Source: Aliihoeflea aestuarii (GTDB taxonomy: Bacteria; Pseudomonadota; Alphaproteobacteria; Rhizobiales; Rhizobiaceae). Taken from it: a stretch of DNA of 64,000 bases. Numbering within the stretch: position 1 is the stretch's first letter; every line of letters starts with the position of its first letter. Position numbers and translations under genes: made by a program. Below, one piece after another: positions 38,831 through 46,944 of the stretch. The notes beneath the pieces are model-generated. The model was not told the origin of the DNA and ran no database searches. It saw only the letters and a list, made by a program, of their open reading frames with translations. The stretch is taken from positions 151,307 through 215,306 of the forward strand of contig NZ_JAAAMK010000006.1 in NCBI RefSeq assembly GCF_024105665.1, in the 5' to 3' direction.

Positions 38831-40246
38831 TCAGATGCGGCTGTGATTGTTAGCCGCTCTCGTGCGGCGCTCGATATGATCTTCCACCATTTTAAGGTCG
38901 GAGGAAAGGATGTCGAATTTTTCCGGGCGATCCATCAGGTCGCCAAGCCAGACGGGAAGGGCAGGCTCGATGCCGCAAGCCGTTTTCACAGCCTGCGGAA
39001 ACTTGGCCGGGTGCGCGGTCGCCAGAACCACCATTGGCACCGAGGCGTCATGCTTGCCGTCGCGCGCGACCTTGATGGCGATCGCGCTGTGCGGATCGGC
39101 CAGATAGCCGGAATTGTCGAGAAGATCGCGGATTGTGGCCGCCGTCTCCTCGACGCTCGACCTGCCGGCCGAAAATTCCGCCCGGATCGCCCCGAGCGCC
39201 GCTGCGTCGATCGTAAACGCGCCGGACTGCTTCAGGCTGTCCATATAGCGCTTGACCGTGCCCGCATCGCGCCCGGCCACCTCGAACAGGAGCCGCTCGA
39301 AATTGGACGAGATCTGGATGTCCATGGAGGGCGAGGTCGTTTCGACCACGCCGCGCGTCTCGTAGCGGCCCGTTTCCAGCGTGCGCGCCAGAATGTCGTT
39401 GTCGTTGGTGGCGATCACGAGCTGCTCGACCGGCAGGCCCATACGCTTTGCCGCGTAACCGGCGAAGATGTCGCCGAAATTCCCCGTGGGCACGGTGAAC
39501 GAGACGGACCGGTCCGGCGCGCCGAGCGCGATCGCGGACGAGAAATAGTAGACGATCTGCGCCATGATCCGCGCCCAGTTGATCGAGTTGACGCCTGACA
39601 GCATCACCCGGTCGCGGAAGGCGTGGTCGTTGAACATGCCCTTCACCAGCGCCTGGCAGTCGTCGAAATTGCCTTCGATGGCGAGCGCGTGGACATTCGC
39701 AGCCGTGGACGTGGTCATCTGGCGTTGCTGCACGGGTGAGACGCGTCCATGCGGAAACAGAATGAAGATGTCAGTGCGGTCGCGGCCGGCGAAGGCGTCG
39801 ATCGCGGCCCCGCCCGTATCGCCAGACGTCGCCCCACAGATCGTCGCACGCTGGCCGCGTTCGCTGAGAACGTGGTCCATCAGCCGCGCGAGCAATTGCA
39901 TCGCTACGTCCTTGAAGGCGAGCGTCGGTCCATGGAAAAGTTCGAGCGTGAATTCGTTCGCGCCAGTTTGTACCAGTGGGCATACCGCATCATGGCGAAA
40001 CGTCGCGTAGGCCTCCTCCACGATCCGGCGGAAATCGTCCACTGCGATGTCTTCTTCCACGAACGGTGTCAAAAGCCGGATCGCAAGATCGGGATAGGAA
40101 AGGCCGCGCATGGTGCGAATGTCGTCGGTGGAAAATTGTGGCCATTGGTCGGGCAGGTAAAGCCCGCCATCGCGTGCGAGCCCGGCAAGAAGCACATCCG
40201 CAAAGCCCAGTCGCGGCGCGTCGCCGCGCGTACTTGAATAGAGCAT
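38831..40246 (-). CDS. thrC: Threonine synthase
   Basis: This PLP enzyme converts O-phosphohomoserine to threonine. It has about 471 residues, typical of the long class. The N-terminal YSSTRGDAPRLGFADVLLAG is the family start, and the PLP lysine lies in FHGPTLAFKDVAMQLLARL. ATICGATSGDTGGAAIDAF is the phosphate-binding loop. Several in-frame starts are close together (40246, 40261, 40267); I chose 40246 because family members begin just before the STRG motif. The frame further upstream covers only repeat sequence. The partner homoserine kinase gene is at 30150. Confidence 0.93.
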   Translation of the reverse strand: MLYSSTRGDAPRLGFADVLLAGLARDGGLYLPDQWPQFSTDDIRTMRGLSYPDLAIRLLTPFVEEDIAVDDFRRIVEEAYATFRHDAVCPLVQTGANEFTLELFHGPTLAFKDVAMQLLARLMDHVLSERGQRATICGATSGDTGGAAIDAFAGRDRTDIFILFPHGRVSPVQQRQMTTSTAANVHALAIEGNFDDCQALVKGMFNDHAFRDRVMLSGVNSINWARIMAQIVYYFSSAIALGAPDRSVSFTVPTGNFGDIFAGYAAKRMGLPVEQLVIATNDNDILARTLETGRYETRGVVETTSPSMDIQISSNFERLLFEVAGRDAGTVKRYMDSLKQSGAFTIDAAALGAIRAEFSAGRSSVEETAATIRDLLDNSGYLADPHSAIAIKVARDGKHDASVPMVVLATAHPAKFPQAVKTACGIEPALPVWLGDLMDRPEKFDILSSDLKMVEDHIERRTRAANNHSRI

Positions 40247-40325
40247 CGAATCCCAATCCATCGGCATGCCGGGGCGTTGGAAAACGCAGTTGGTCCCGGT
40301 CGCCTTTTGTTTGCGGCGTTGGTAT

Positions 40326-40429
40326 AGAGCAATTCCAGCAAAAGTGCGAAGCGGTTTTGCGCGGACGATTGTGTTGAAAACAGAAAGATGGAGCATTGGA
40401 GGCGAGCCTCTTTTCGCCGGAAATGCTCC
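40326..40429. repeat. Rhizobiales-type intergenic hairpin element
   Basis: It begins AGAGCAATTCCAGCAAAAGT and GCGAAGCGGTTTTGCGCGGA, and ends in a second stem with arms GGAGCATT (40390-40397) and AATGCTCC (40422-40429) around GGCGA/TCGCC. Sequences of this kind are common between rhizobial genes. It fills the divergent space between thrC and a lipoprotein gene, so it may overlap their promoters. Confidence 0.75.
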
Positions 40430-40462
40430 AGACAAGAGATTTGCTTGAGGGAAGGGCCGTCC

Positions 40463-41008
40463 ATGTCGTTTTGTCGTTCGTCGTTTCGCCGCATGGCGGT
40501 TTGCGCCGTCATCGGTTCGGCCGCCGCGTTGTCGGCCTGCCAGTCGGGTGACGGCGCTGCTGTCGCTGCATCGGACACGCAAACGGTCAATATAGAAGAG
40601 CTGCGCGCCTTTTGCCCGCGCGTCGTCCTGCAAAGCGACGGTGCGGTGTGGTCGCAGTTCGAGCGTGGCGGCGAAGGGGATGCGAGCCGTCTCGTCCATC
40701 GCACGACGATCGCCGAAACCACTCGCGCCTGCTCCTACGCGCCCGGCCAGATCACGCTGAACGTGGCGGCGGCGGGGCGCGTCGTTCCCGGTCCCGCCGG
40801 ACGCGCCGGACAGGTCTCGGTCCCGATCCTCGTCGAGGCACGCCGCGGCAGCGAAGTGATCTATTCGAACCGCGTGAACTACGCCGTCCAGGTCGGCGAT
40901 ACGGTCGGCGCGACCCAGTTCGTCTTCAACGACCCGTCCGTTATCATCCCCCAGGAAGGCGCGCAGCAAACACAGATCATCGTGCGAATCGACACGCCCG
41001 GTTCGTAA
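40463..41008 (+). CDS. Putative lipoprotein of unknown function
   Basis: This 181-residue protein has a basic N-terminus (MSFCRSSFRRMAV) followed by a hydrophobic stretch and the lipobox LSAC (near residue 28), so it is probably lipid-anchored. The mature part has two cysteines (LRAFCPRVVLQ and TRACSYAPGQ) and repeated beta-strand segments ending IIVRIDTPGS, suggesting a small beta domain. I do not recognise a named family, though its place beside thrC recurs in this group as far as I know. AGGGAAGGG lies before the ATG at 40463. Repeat copy F follows 31 nt after the stop. Confidence 0.75.
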   Translation: MSFCRSSFRRMAVCAVIGSAAALSACQSGDGAAVAASDTQTVNIEELRAFCPRVVLQSDGAVWSQFERGGEGDASRLVHRTTIAETTRACSYAPGQITLNVAAAGRVVPGPAGRAGQVSVPILVEARRGSEVIYSNRVNYAVQVGDTVGATQFVFNDPSVIIPQEGAQQTQIIVRIDTPGS

Positions 41009-41038
41009 GGGCAAGCTTTCGCTTTATGATCGCGGGTT

Positions 41039-41079
41039 GAGGCCTGGATTCCTGTGCTCGTCACAGGAATCCAGGCCTC
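41039..41079. repeat. MITE-like element, copy F (fused to one perfect palindrome)
   Basis: GAGGCCTGGATTCCTGTG-CTCGT-CACAGGAATCCAGGCCTC is a perfect 18-bp inverted repeat with a 5-nt loop. It equals the outer half of a left arm joined directly to the outer half of a right arm, so the interior has been lost. The outer ends read GAGGCCTGG, a variant shared only with copy G. It lies 21 nt from the stop of the GIY-YIG gene. Confidence 0.92.
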
Positions 41080-41099
41080 GACGCCCCCGTCGCTCGACC

Positions 41100-41390
41100 T
41101 CACAAAAGATGCGCACTGATGTCGTGCCAGTGCGGGTTGCGGGCTTCGATCGCGTTGATCTTCCACCGACGCGGCCACTTCTTCATCGTCTTCTCGGTCG
41201 TGATCGCCTGACTTATCAGTTCGTACTCGTCGAACCAGACCAGCCGCATAACACCGTATCGCGCGGTGAATTCCGACCCCGTCCCATTTTGGTGTTCAAG
41301 CAATCGACCAGCCAGATCGCTCGTCACGCCGATATAAAGCGTGCCGTTCTTTTGTGACGCAAGGATATAGACATAACCCCGCCGAGCCAT
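41100..41390 (-). CDS. Single-domain GIY-YIG nuclease-like protein
   Basis: This 96-residue protein is one GIY-YIG domain of the UPF0213 kind. GYVYILASQKNGTLYIGVTS is the GIY-YIG pair (residues 4-24), LAGRLLEHQNG holds the catalytic Arg, and FTARYGVMRLVWFDEYE and AITTEKTMKKWPRRWKINAI complete the fold with a Glu. The cellular role of these small proteins is not established. The start at 41390 is preferred because the longer frame runs into repeat copy G. It is bracketed by copies F and G within 21 and 13 nt, which makes a mobile unit conceivable. Confidence 0.85.
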   Translation of the reverse strand: MARRGYVYILASQKNGTLYIGVTSDLAGRLLEHQNGTGSEFTARYGVMRLVWFDEYELISQAITTEKTMKKWPRRWKINAIEARNPHWHDISAHLL

Positions 41391-41403
41391 GCGATCGAGT
41401 GTA

Positions 41404-41528
41404 GAGGCCTGGATTCCTGTGACAAGCACAGGAATGACGGATTGCGCTAGCGGAACCGCAACTCCTCGACGGCGGTGATTGGCAGCCCCCTCAATGCCGT
41501 CATTCCTGTGCTCGTCAAAGGAATGACG
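41404..41528. repeat. MITE-like inverted-arm element, copy G (rearranged right arm)
   Basis: The left arm (41404-41439) begins GAGGCCTGG. The right arm starts normally at 41498 (CGTCATTCCTGTG), but after the loop it continues AAAGGAATGACGG and does not end in CATGCCTC, so its outer half is replaced by an inner half. The interior is related to copies H and I in reverse (TGATTGGCAGCCCCCTCAAT). It lies just upstream of the GIY-YIG gene. Confidence 0.88.
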
Positions 41529-41567
41529 GCATCACCATCTCGACAGCCATGCCGCTTCCGACCCGGA

Positions 41568-42254
41568 TCAACTCTCCGACCAGGCGCTGAGCGCGGCGAT
41601 CGTGGCGGGCAGGTCGGCATGGCGGCGGATGACGGTTTCCGCGCCTGCTTCGGTCAGCATGTCGGCATGGCCGGGATGCGTGTGGGATGCGCCGGTGAAG
41701 CCGATGACGCGCATCCCGGCAAGCTTCGCGCCGTGAATGCCATGAACCGAATCCTCGATCACGAACGTATTGGACGGGCACGTCTTCATCGCCTCGGCCG
41801 CGAAGAGGAACACGTCCGGCGCGGGCTTCGGCTTTTGCGACGGCGTGTCGCGCGAGGAAAAGATATGGCCCTCGAAAAACGGCTTCAGCCGGGTCTTGGT
41901 CAGCATCATGTCCAGCCGCTCGGCGGATGAATTCGAGCAGATCGCGCGCTTGCCCGTCACCGAGGCGACCGCCTCGTGAACGCCTTCGATGGCCTTCACT
42001 TCCGCCTTCAGCTTGCTGTCAACGCGCTTTTCGACATCGTCGAGCATCGAAGCCTGGAACGGGATGGCGGCCTCGCGCTCGATGCGCAGCATGATCTCTC
42101 GAAATGTCAGGCCCGCATAGGTCTCGGCCAGTTCTTCGGGACTGATCTCGTAGCCTGCCGCCGAGAGGATTTCCGCCTCGACGCGCGCTGCGATAATCTC
42201 GGAATCGACGAGCACGCCGTCGCAATCGAAGATGACGAGTTCGGGTAGGGACAT
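41568..42254 (-). CDS. HAD family phosphatase (beta-phosphoglucomutase-like)
   Basis: This 228-residue HAD hydrolase of subfamily IA has the motifs in order: LVIFDCDGVLVDSE (nucleophile Asp and acid Asp), AICSNSSAERLD (Ser), KPKPAPDVFLFAAE (Lys) and FVIEDSVHGIHGAKLAGM (Asp pair). A helical cap lies between the first two. Such enzymes dephosphorylate sugar phosphates or other metabolites; the substrate is not apparent. The ATG at 42254 opens MSLPELVIFDCDG. It is divergent from ccrM. Confidence 0.9.
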   Translation of the reverse strand: MSLPELVIFDCDGVLVDSEIIAARVEAEILSAAGYEISPEELAETYAGLTFREIMLRIEREAAIPFQASMLDDVEKRVDSKLKAEVKAIEGVHEAVASVTGKRAICSNSSAERLDMMLTKTRLKPFFEGHIFSSRDTPSQKPKPAPDVFLFAAEAMKTCPSNTFVIEDSVHGIHGAKLAGMRVIGFTGASHTHPGHADMLTEAGAETVIRRHADLPATIAALSAWSES

Positions 42255-42362
42255 GGTGGTATTGCCGTGTTCAGGAGGAGTTGGCGCGGTCCTACACGAG
42301 CCGGAGGCGGACCGCAAATTCACCGCCATTCACGCGATGTTAACGCCGATCGGTAACCATAA

Positions 42363-43535
<1,173 letters not shown>

Positions 43536-43579
43536 GCCGGCTCCGCCTTCAGGGGAGATCGGCTTACGGCTGACACGGC

Positions 43580-43707
43580 GAGGCATGGATTCCTGTGACG
43601 AGCACAGGAATGACGGCATCAAGGGGATATGCCAATCGCCAACGCTGGAGATTGGTGTCAAACATCTCCACCGTCATTCCTGTGCTCGTCACAGGAATCC
43701 ATGCCTC
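43580..43707. repeat. MITE-like inverted-arm element, copy H
   Basis: This is the best-preserved form: left arm 43580-43615 and right arm 43672-43707, GAGGCATGG to CCATGCCTC, each with ATTCCTGTG-N5-CACAGGAAT. The interior (GCATCAAGGGGATATGCCAA and onward) matches the reverse complement of the copy I interior at all but about five of 56 positions. It lies between the convergent ccrM and HAD genes. Confidence 0.95.
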
Positions 43708-43732
43708 ACCCGTCCATCGCAAAGCGCGACGG

Positions 43733-44341
43733 CTAAAGTATCCCTAACCCCTTCAAATCCCGCTCCAGCCTTTCGGCATTGGTAAACTGCACCGCCTGCC
43801 AACCCGCACCCTTCGCGCCTTCGACATTCTTCGCGCTGTCGTCGATAAACAGCGTCGCCGCCGGATCGAGGCCGAACGTGCAGGCGTGAAGCTCGTAGAT
43901 TGCAACATCGGGTTTCAACAGTCGATGATGCCCTGAAACGGTCACACCGCGCGGCTTCTTCAGGAAGGCGAACCGCTCCTGCGCCTCGGAGAAGGTGTCC
44001 GCCGCGAAATTGGTCAGCATCGTCACGTCGCGACCCTCCTCGATCAGTCCTTCGAAAATGGCGACGCTGTCGTCATAGGCATGAGGCACCATCTTGTGCC
44101 AGTGCTGTCGAAACGCCCGGATGTTTTCCGCATGATCGGGATGATCGGCGATCAGAAGCGTCTCGGCTTCTTCCCAGCTTCGGCCGCGATCCTGTTCGAT
44201 GTTCCAGTCACCGGTCGTCACATTGTCGAGGAACCATCGGCGCTCGGTCGCGTCGGGGATGAGGTCGCGATACGGCAGTTCCGGGTCGTAATGGATGAGC
44301 ACCTTGCCGATGTCGAAAACGATGTGGTCGATCTGGGTCAA
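43733..44341 (-). CDS. HAD family hydrolase (YihX-like)
   Basis: This 202-residue HAD-IA protein has HIVFDIGKVLIHYDPELP (nucleophile Asp), MLTNFAADTF (motif II), GHHRLLKPDVAIYELHA (Lys) and TLFIDDSAKNVEGAKGAGWQ (motif IV), as in YihX-type sugar phosphatases. The start is a TTG at 44341: its bases overlap the mutY stop (TTGA), and family proteins begin directly with a few residues before the first motif. Longer frames only extend into mutY. The substrate is unknown; coupling to mutY suggests co-expression. Confidence 0.9.
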   Translation of the reverse strand: MTQIDHIVFDIGKVLIHYDPELPYRDLIPDATERRWFLDNVTTGDWNIEQDRGRSWEEAETLLIADHPDHAENIRAFRQHWHKMVPHAYDDSVAIFEGLIEEGRDVTMLTNFAADTFSEAQERFAFLKKPRGVTVSGHHRLLKPDVAIYELHACTFGLDPAATLFIDDSAKNVEGAKGAGWQAVQFTNAERLERDLKGLGIL

Positions 44342-45465
44342 CTCAGTTTCGCCTTGCGTTGGAGTTTCGTCGCACCGGGTATGGCAGCTTCGATTGCCTT
44401 CTTCATGACAGTCGGCAGCGCTTCCGTGTGGATAAATTCGAGCGGTGCCCACCATCCGTCCGAAACGTCCGGTTTTTTTGCAAGTTCGGCTCGGAAAATT
44501 ACAAGTTCAAGCTGGAAATGGGTGAACACATGCCGGATTTCGCCCGTTTTGGACCAGTTCGCGGCAAAGGGCGCGGCAGCGGGGATAAGTTCGCCATCAG
44601 CGCGCGACGACCAGTTCGTCGAGGGAACTTCCGCCATGCCGCCGAGCAATCCCTTTGCCGTGCGCTTGCGCAGGAATATCGCATCGCCATGGATAGCGAC
44701 GAAGGCCGCACCGCGCCGAAGCGGCTTTTCCGCCTTTGCCGGCTTGACCGGATAATGCTCCGGGTCGCCCTGCCGCAGCGCAAGGCACTCGTTATTGACC
44801 GGGCACATCAGGCATTTCGGGCGGCGCGGCGTGCAGATCGTGGCGCCGAGGTCCATCGTCGCCTGGGCGAAGTCTCCCGGCCGATTCAAATTCACAGCTT
44901 TTGCCACCAACGCCTTGATTTCACTCTTGGCTTTGGGAAGCGGGGTAGCGATGGCGCCGAGGCGGGAGAAGACGCGCTCGACATTCCCGTCGACCACGGC
45001 GGCGGGCCGGTCGAAGGCGATCGCGGCGATGGCGGCTGCCGTATAAGGGCCTATGCCGGGCAGCGCGAGCAAGCCTGATTCCGTGTCGGGGAAGCGTCCG
45101 CCGTATTCCTTTTCAACAACTTCCGCGCATATCTTCAGATTTCGCGCCCGCGAATAATAGCCGAGCCCGGCCCACGCCTTCATGATGTCGTCGCTATCCG
45201 ACGCCGCCAAATCCGAAACGGTCGGCCATTTCATCACGAACCTGCCGAAATAGGGCTTCACCGCCTCGACAGTCGTCTGCTGCAGCATGATCTCCGACAG
45301 CCAGACGCGATAGGGATCGGAGCGCAGGCCGGACGCCTGGTCGCGCGGCGGCACGCGCCACGGCAGGTCGCGATGATGGCGGTCGTACCAGTCGACGAGC
45401 AACGACGAGACACGCTGCGCGCGCGCGTCGTCGAACCAGTCATGTGTCGCGATTGGCGTTGCCAT
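44338..45465 (-). CDS. mutY: A/G-specific adenine glycosylase
   Basis: MutY removes adenine mispaired with 8-oxoguanine. It has 375 residues. The N-terminal domain carries the catalytic Glu58 in LSEIMLQQTTVEAV, a helix-hairpin-helix LPGIGPYTAAAI (135-146), the catalytic Asp159 in VVDGNVERVF, and the 4Fe-4S ligands Cys211, 218, 221 and 227. The C-terminal Nudix-like domain (from about residue 240, ending near EFIHTEALPTVMKKAIEA) recognises 8-oxoguanine. The ATG at 45465 is the likely start; it lies 50 nt from the divergent DUF721 gene. Confidence 0.96.
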   Translation of the reverse strand: MATPIATHDWFDDARAQRVSSLLVDWYDRHHRDLPWRVPPRDQASGLRSDPYRVWLSEIMLQQTTVEAVKPYFGRFVMKWPTVSDLAASDSDDIMKAWAGLGYYSRARNLKICAEVVEKEYGGRFPDTESGLLALPGIGPYTAAAIAAIAFDRPAAVVDGNVERVFSRLGAIATPLPKAKSEIKALVAKAVNLNRPGDFAQATMDLGATICTPRRPKCLMCPVNNECLALRQGDPEHYPVKPAKAEKPLRRGAAFVAIHGDAIFLRKRTAKGLLGGMAEVPSTNWSSRADGELIPAAAPFAANWSKTGEIRHVFTHFQLELVIFRAELAKKPDVSDGWWAPLEFIHTEALPTVMKKAIEAAIPGATKLQRKAKLS

Positions 45466-45515
45466 CGTGTTCCTGTTAGAAAGCTTCGAACCAAAGCGCA
45501 TAGAGGATTTTCGCC

Positions 45516-46028
45516 GTGGCAGGCAAACCAAAAGGGCGATCGTTCGGCGCTCAGCCGGTTGCCGATCTGGCGTCGAAGATCCTCGATCCGGTGCTGCGCA
45601 AGCGGGCCGGCATTTCGGTCGCTCTGGTTCAGTCGTGGGAAGAGATCGTGGGCGAGCGCATCGCGCGCTCGTCGCTCCCCGAGAAGATCGTTTGGCCGCG
45701 CCGCATGAGCGAGGGCGATCCGTTCGAGCCGGCAATGCTGATCGTCGCCTGCGAAGGTATGGCGGCACTCGCGCTCCAGCACGAGACGGGCGAAGTCATT
45801 TCCCGGGTGAACGCTTTTCTCGGATTTGCGGCCGTCGGCCGCATCCGCATCCTGCAAAAGCCGGTCGCCGTCGATGCGCCGCGCAGGCCGAGGGGACCGG
45901 CACGGCTGGACGAGAACGATGCCGCCTATGTGAAAAGCCTGACGCGCGAAATCGAGAGCGACGATTTGCGCGATGCGCTGGAACGACTGGGTGCCGAAGT
46001 GATCGGCGCGAAACGCCGCACCGCTTGA
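45516..46028 (+). CDS. DUF721 (DciA-like) protein
   Basis: This 170-residue protein contains a DUF721 domain (ALVQSWEEIVGERIARSS, then PFEPAMLIVACEGMAALALQ, QHETGEVISRVNAFLG). The related DciA proteins help load the replicative helicase, so a link to replication is possible but not shown. The C-terminal 55 residues form a separate charged extension (RRPRGPARLDENDAAYVKS). It starts with GTG at 45516 after TAGAGGA. It is divergent from mutY. Confidence 0.85.
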   Translation: MAGKPKGRSFGAQPVADLASKILDPVLRKRAGISVALVQSWEEIVGERIARSSLPEKIVWPRRMSEGDPFEPAMLIVACEGMAALALQHETGEVISRVNAFLGFAAVGRIRILQKPVAVDAPRRPRGPARLDENDAAYVKSLTREIESDDLRDALERLGAEVIGAKRRTA

Positions 46029-46163
46029 TGCGCTGTTCCCAAGTTCGCACCTTTGTGAACACAGTGTCGCGCTTTCGCGGTAGGAATGGGACGATCCTTG
46101 CCGTATTCGCGTTTTAGACGATCGCAATACAGGCGATACTCAACTTCAACATAGGTGATTCGA

Positions 46164-46868
46164 ATGGCCTCTTTGTCGCGCAGACATGTCCTGACCTCGC
46201 TGGTGGCGCTCCCGGCCATCGGACTGGCCCTCTCGGCGTGCAGCGATAGCGGAAACTCCGCCAATGCGAGCGCGCAGGGCACCGACCCCGTCACGACGTC
46301 GTCCACGGCGCCGCGCGCGCAGGGCACGGTCGACATGGCCGCGCTGCTGGAACCCGGCCCGCTGGAAGACAAGGTCATGGGCGATGCCGACGCACCGGTG
46401 ACGATCGTTGAATACGCCTCGATGACGTGCGGCCATTGCGGCAACTTCCACAACAACACGCTGCCGACGATCAAGGAACGCTATATCGATACGGGCCAGG
46501 CCAAGCTGATCATGCGCGAATTCCCGTTCGACCCGCGCGCCGAGGCCGGCGCGATGCTCGCCCGCTGCGCCGATACCAATTTCTTCGCGATGTCGGATGT
46601 CCTGTTCAAGCAGCAGAATAGCTGGGTGCCGGTCGACAATGCGCGTGAAGCCTTGCTTCGCCTTGCTCGTCTGGGCGGTTTTACACAGGAGTCCTTCGAG
46701 GCTTGCTTGACCGATCAGGCGCTTCTCGATGATGTGAGGTCGGTGCGTGCGCGCGCGCAGAACGACTTTGGAGTGAATTCGACGCCGACCTTCTTCATCA
46801 ACGGCAACAAATATGCGGGGGCTCTGTCGGTTGACGAAATGTCGGCCATCATCGACTCGATGCTCTGA
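46164..46868 (+). CDS. DsbA-family thioredoxin-like lipoprotein
   Basis: This 234-residue thiol-disulfide protein has a DsbA-like domain with the active site SMTCGHCGNFH (CGHC) and the cis-Pro loop GVNSTPTFFINGNKY. The N-terminus is twin-arginine-like (SLSRRHVLTSLVALPAIGLA) and also ends in a lipobox LSAC (near residue 28), so it is probably a membrane-anchored periplasmic oxidoreductase. A Ser/Thr-rich linker of about 35 residues precedes the domain. AGGTGA lies before the ATG at 46164. smc follows after 76 nt. Confidence 0.92.
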   Translation: MASLSRRHVLTSLVALPAIGLALSACSDSGNSANASAQGTDPVTTSSTAPRAQGTVDMAALLEPGPLEDKVMGDADAPVTIVEYASMTCGHCGNFHNNTLPTIKERYIDTGQAKLIMREFPFDPRAEAGAMLARCADTNFFAMSDVLFKQQNSWVPVDNAREALLRLARLGGFTQESFEACLTDQALLDDVRSVRARAQNDFGVNSTPTFFINGNKYAGALSVDEMSAIIDSML

Positions 46869-46944
46869 TTTCCCGATCTCTTCGGCCGGGCGCGGGACAA
46901 CCGTGCCCGGATTTCGTTCGTCGAGCCGGGCAGGGCTCTGAACG

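Noticed and set aside
40388..40462. N-terminal extension of the lipoprotein frame upstream of 40463
   Set aside because: It translates the intergenic repeat and would bury the signal peptide; the ATG at 40463 has a strong binding site.
40262..41014. Very long N-terminal extension of threonine synthase
   Set aside because: The frame is open through repeat sequence and the opposite lipoprotein gene only because of GC bias; the family starts at the STRG motif.
42340..42356. CtrA-like site (TTAA...GTAA) before ccrM
   Set aside because: The spacing is 9 nt and not 7, and the second half-site does not match, so it falls short of the usual TTAA-N7-TTAA.
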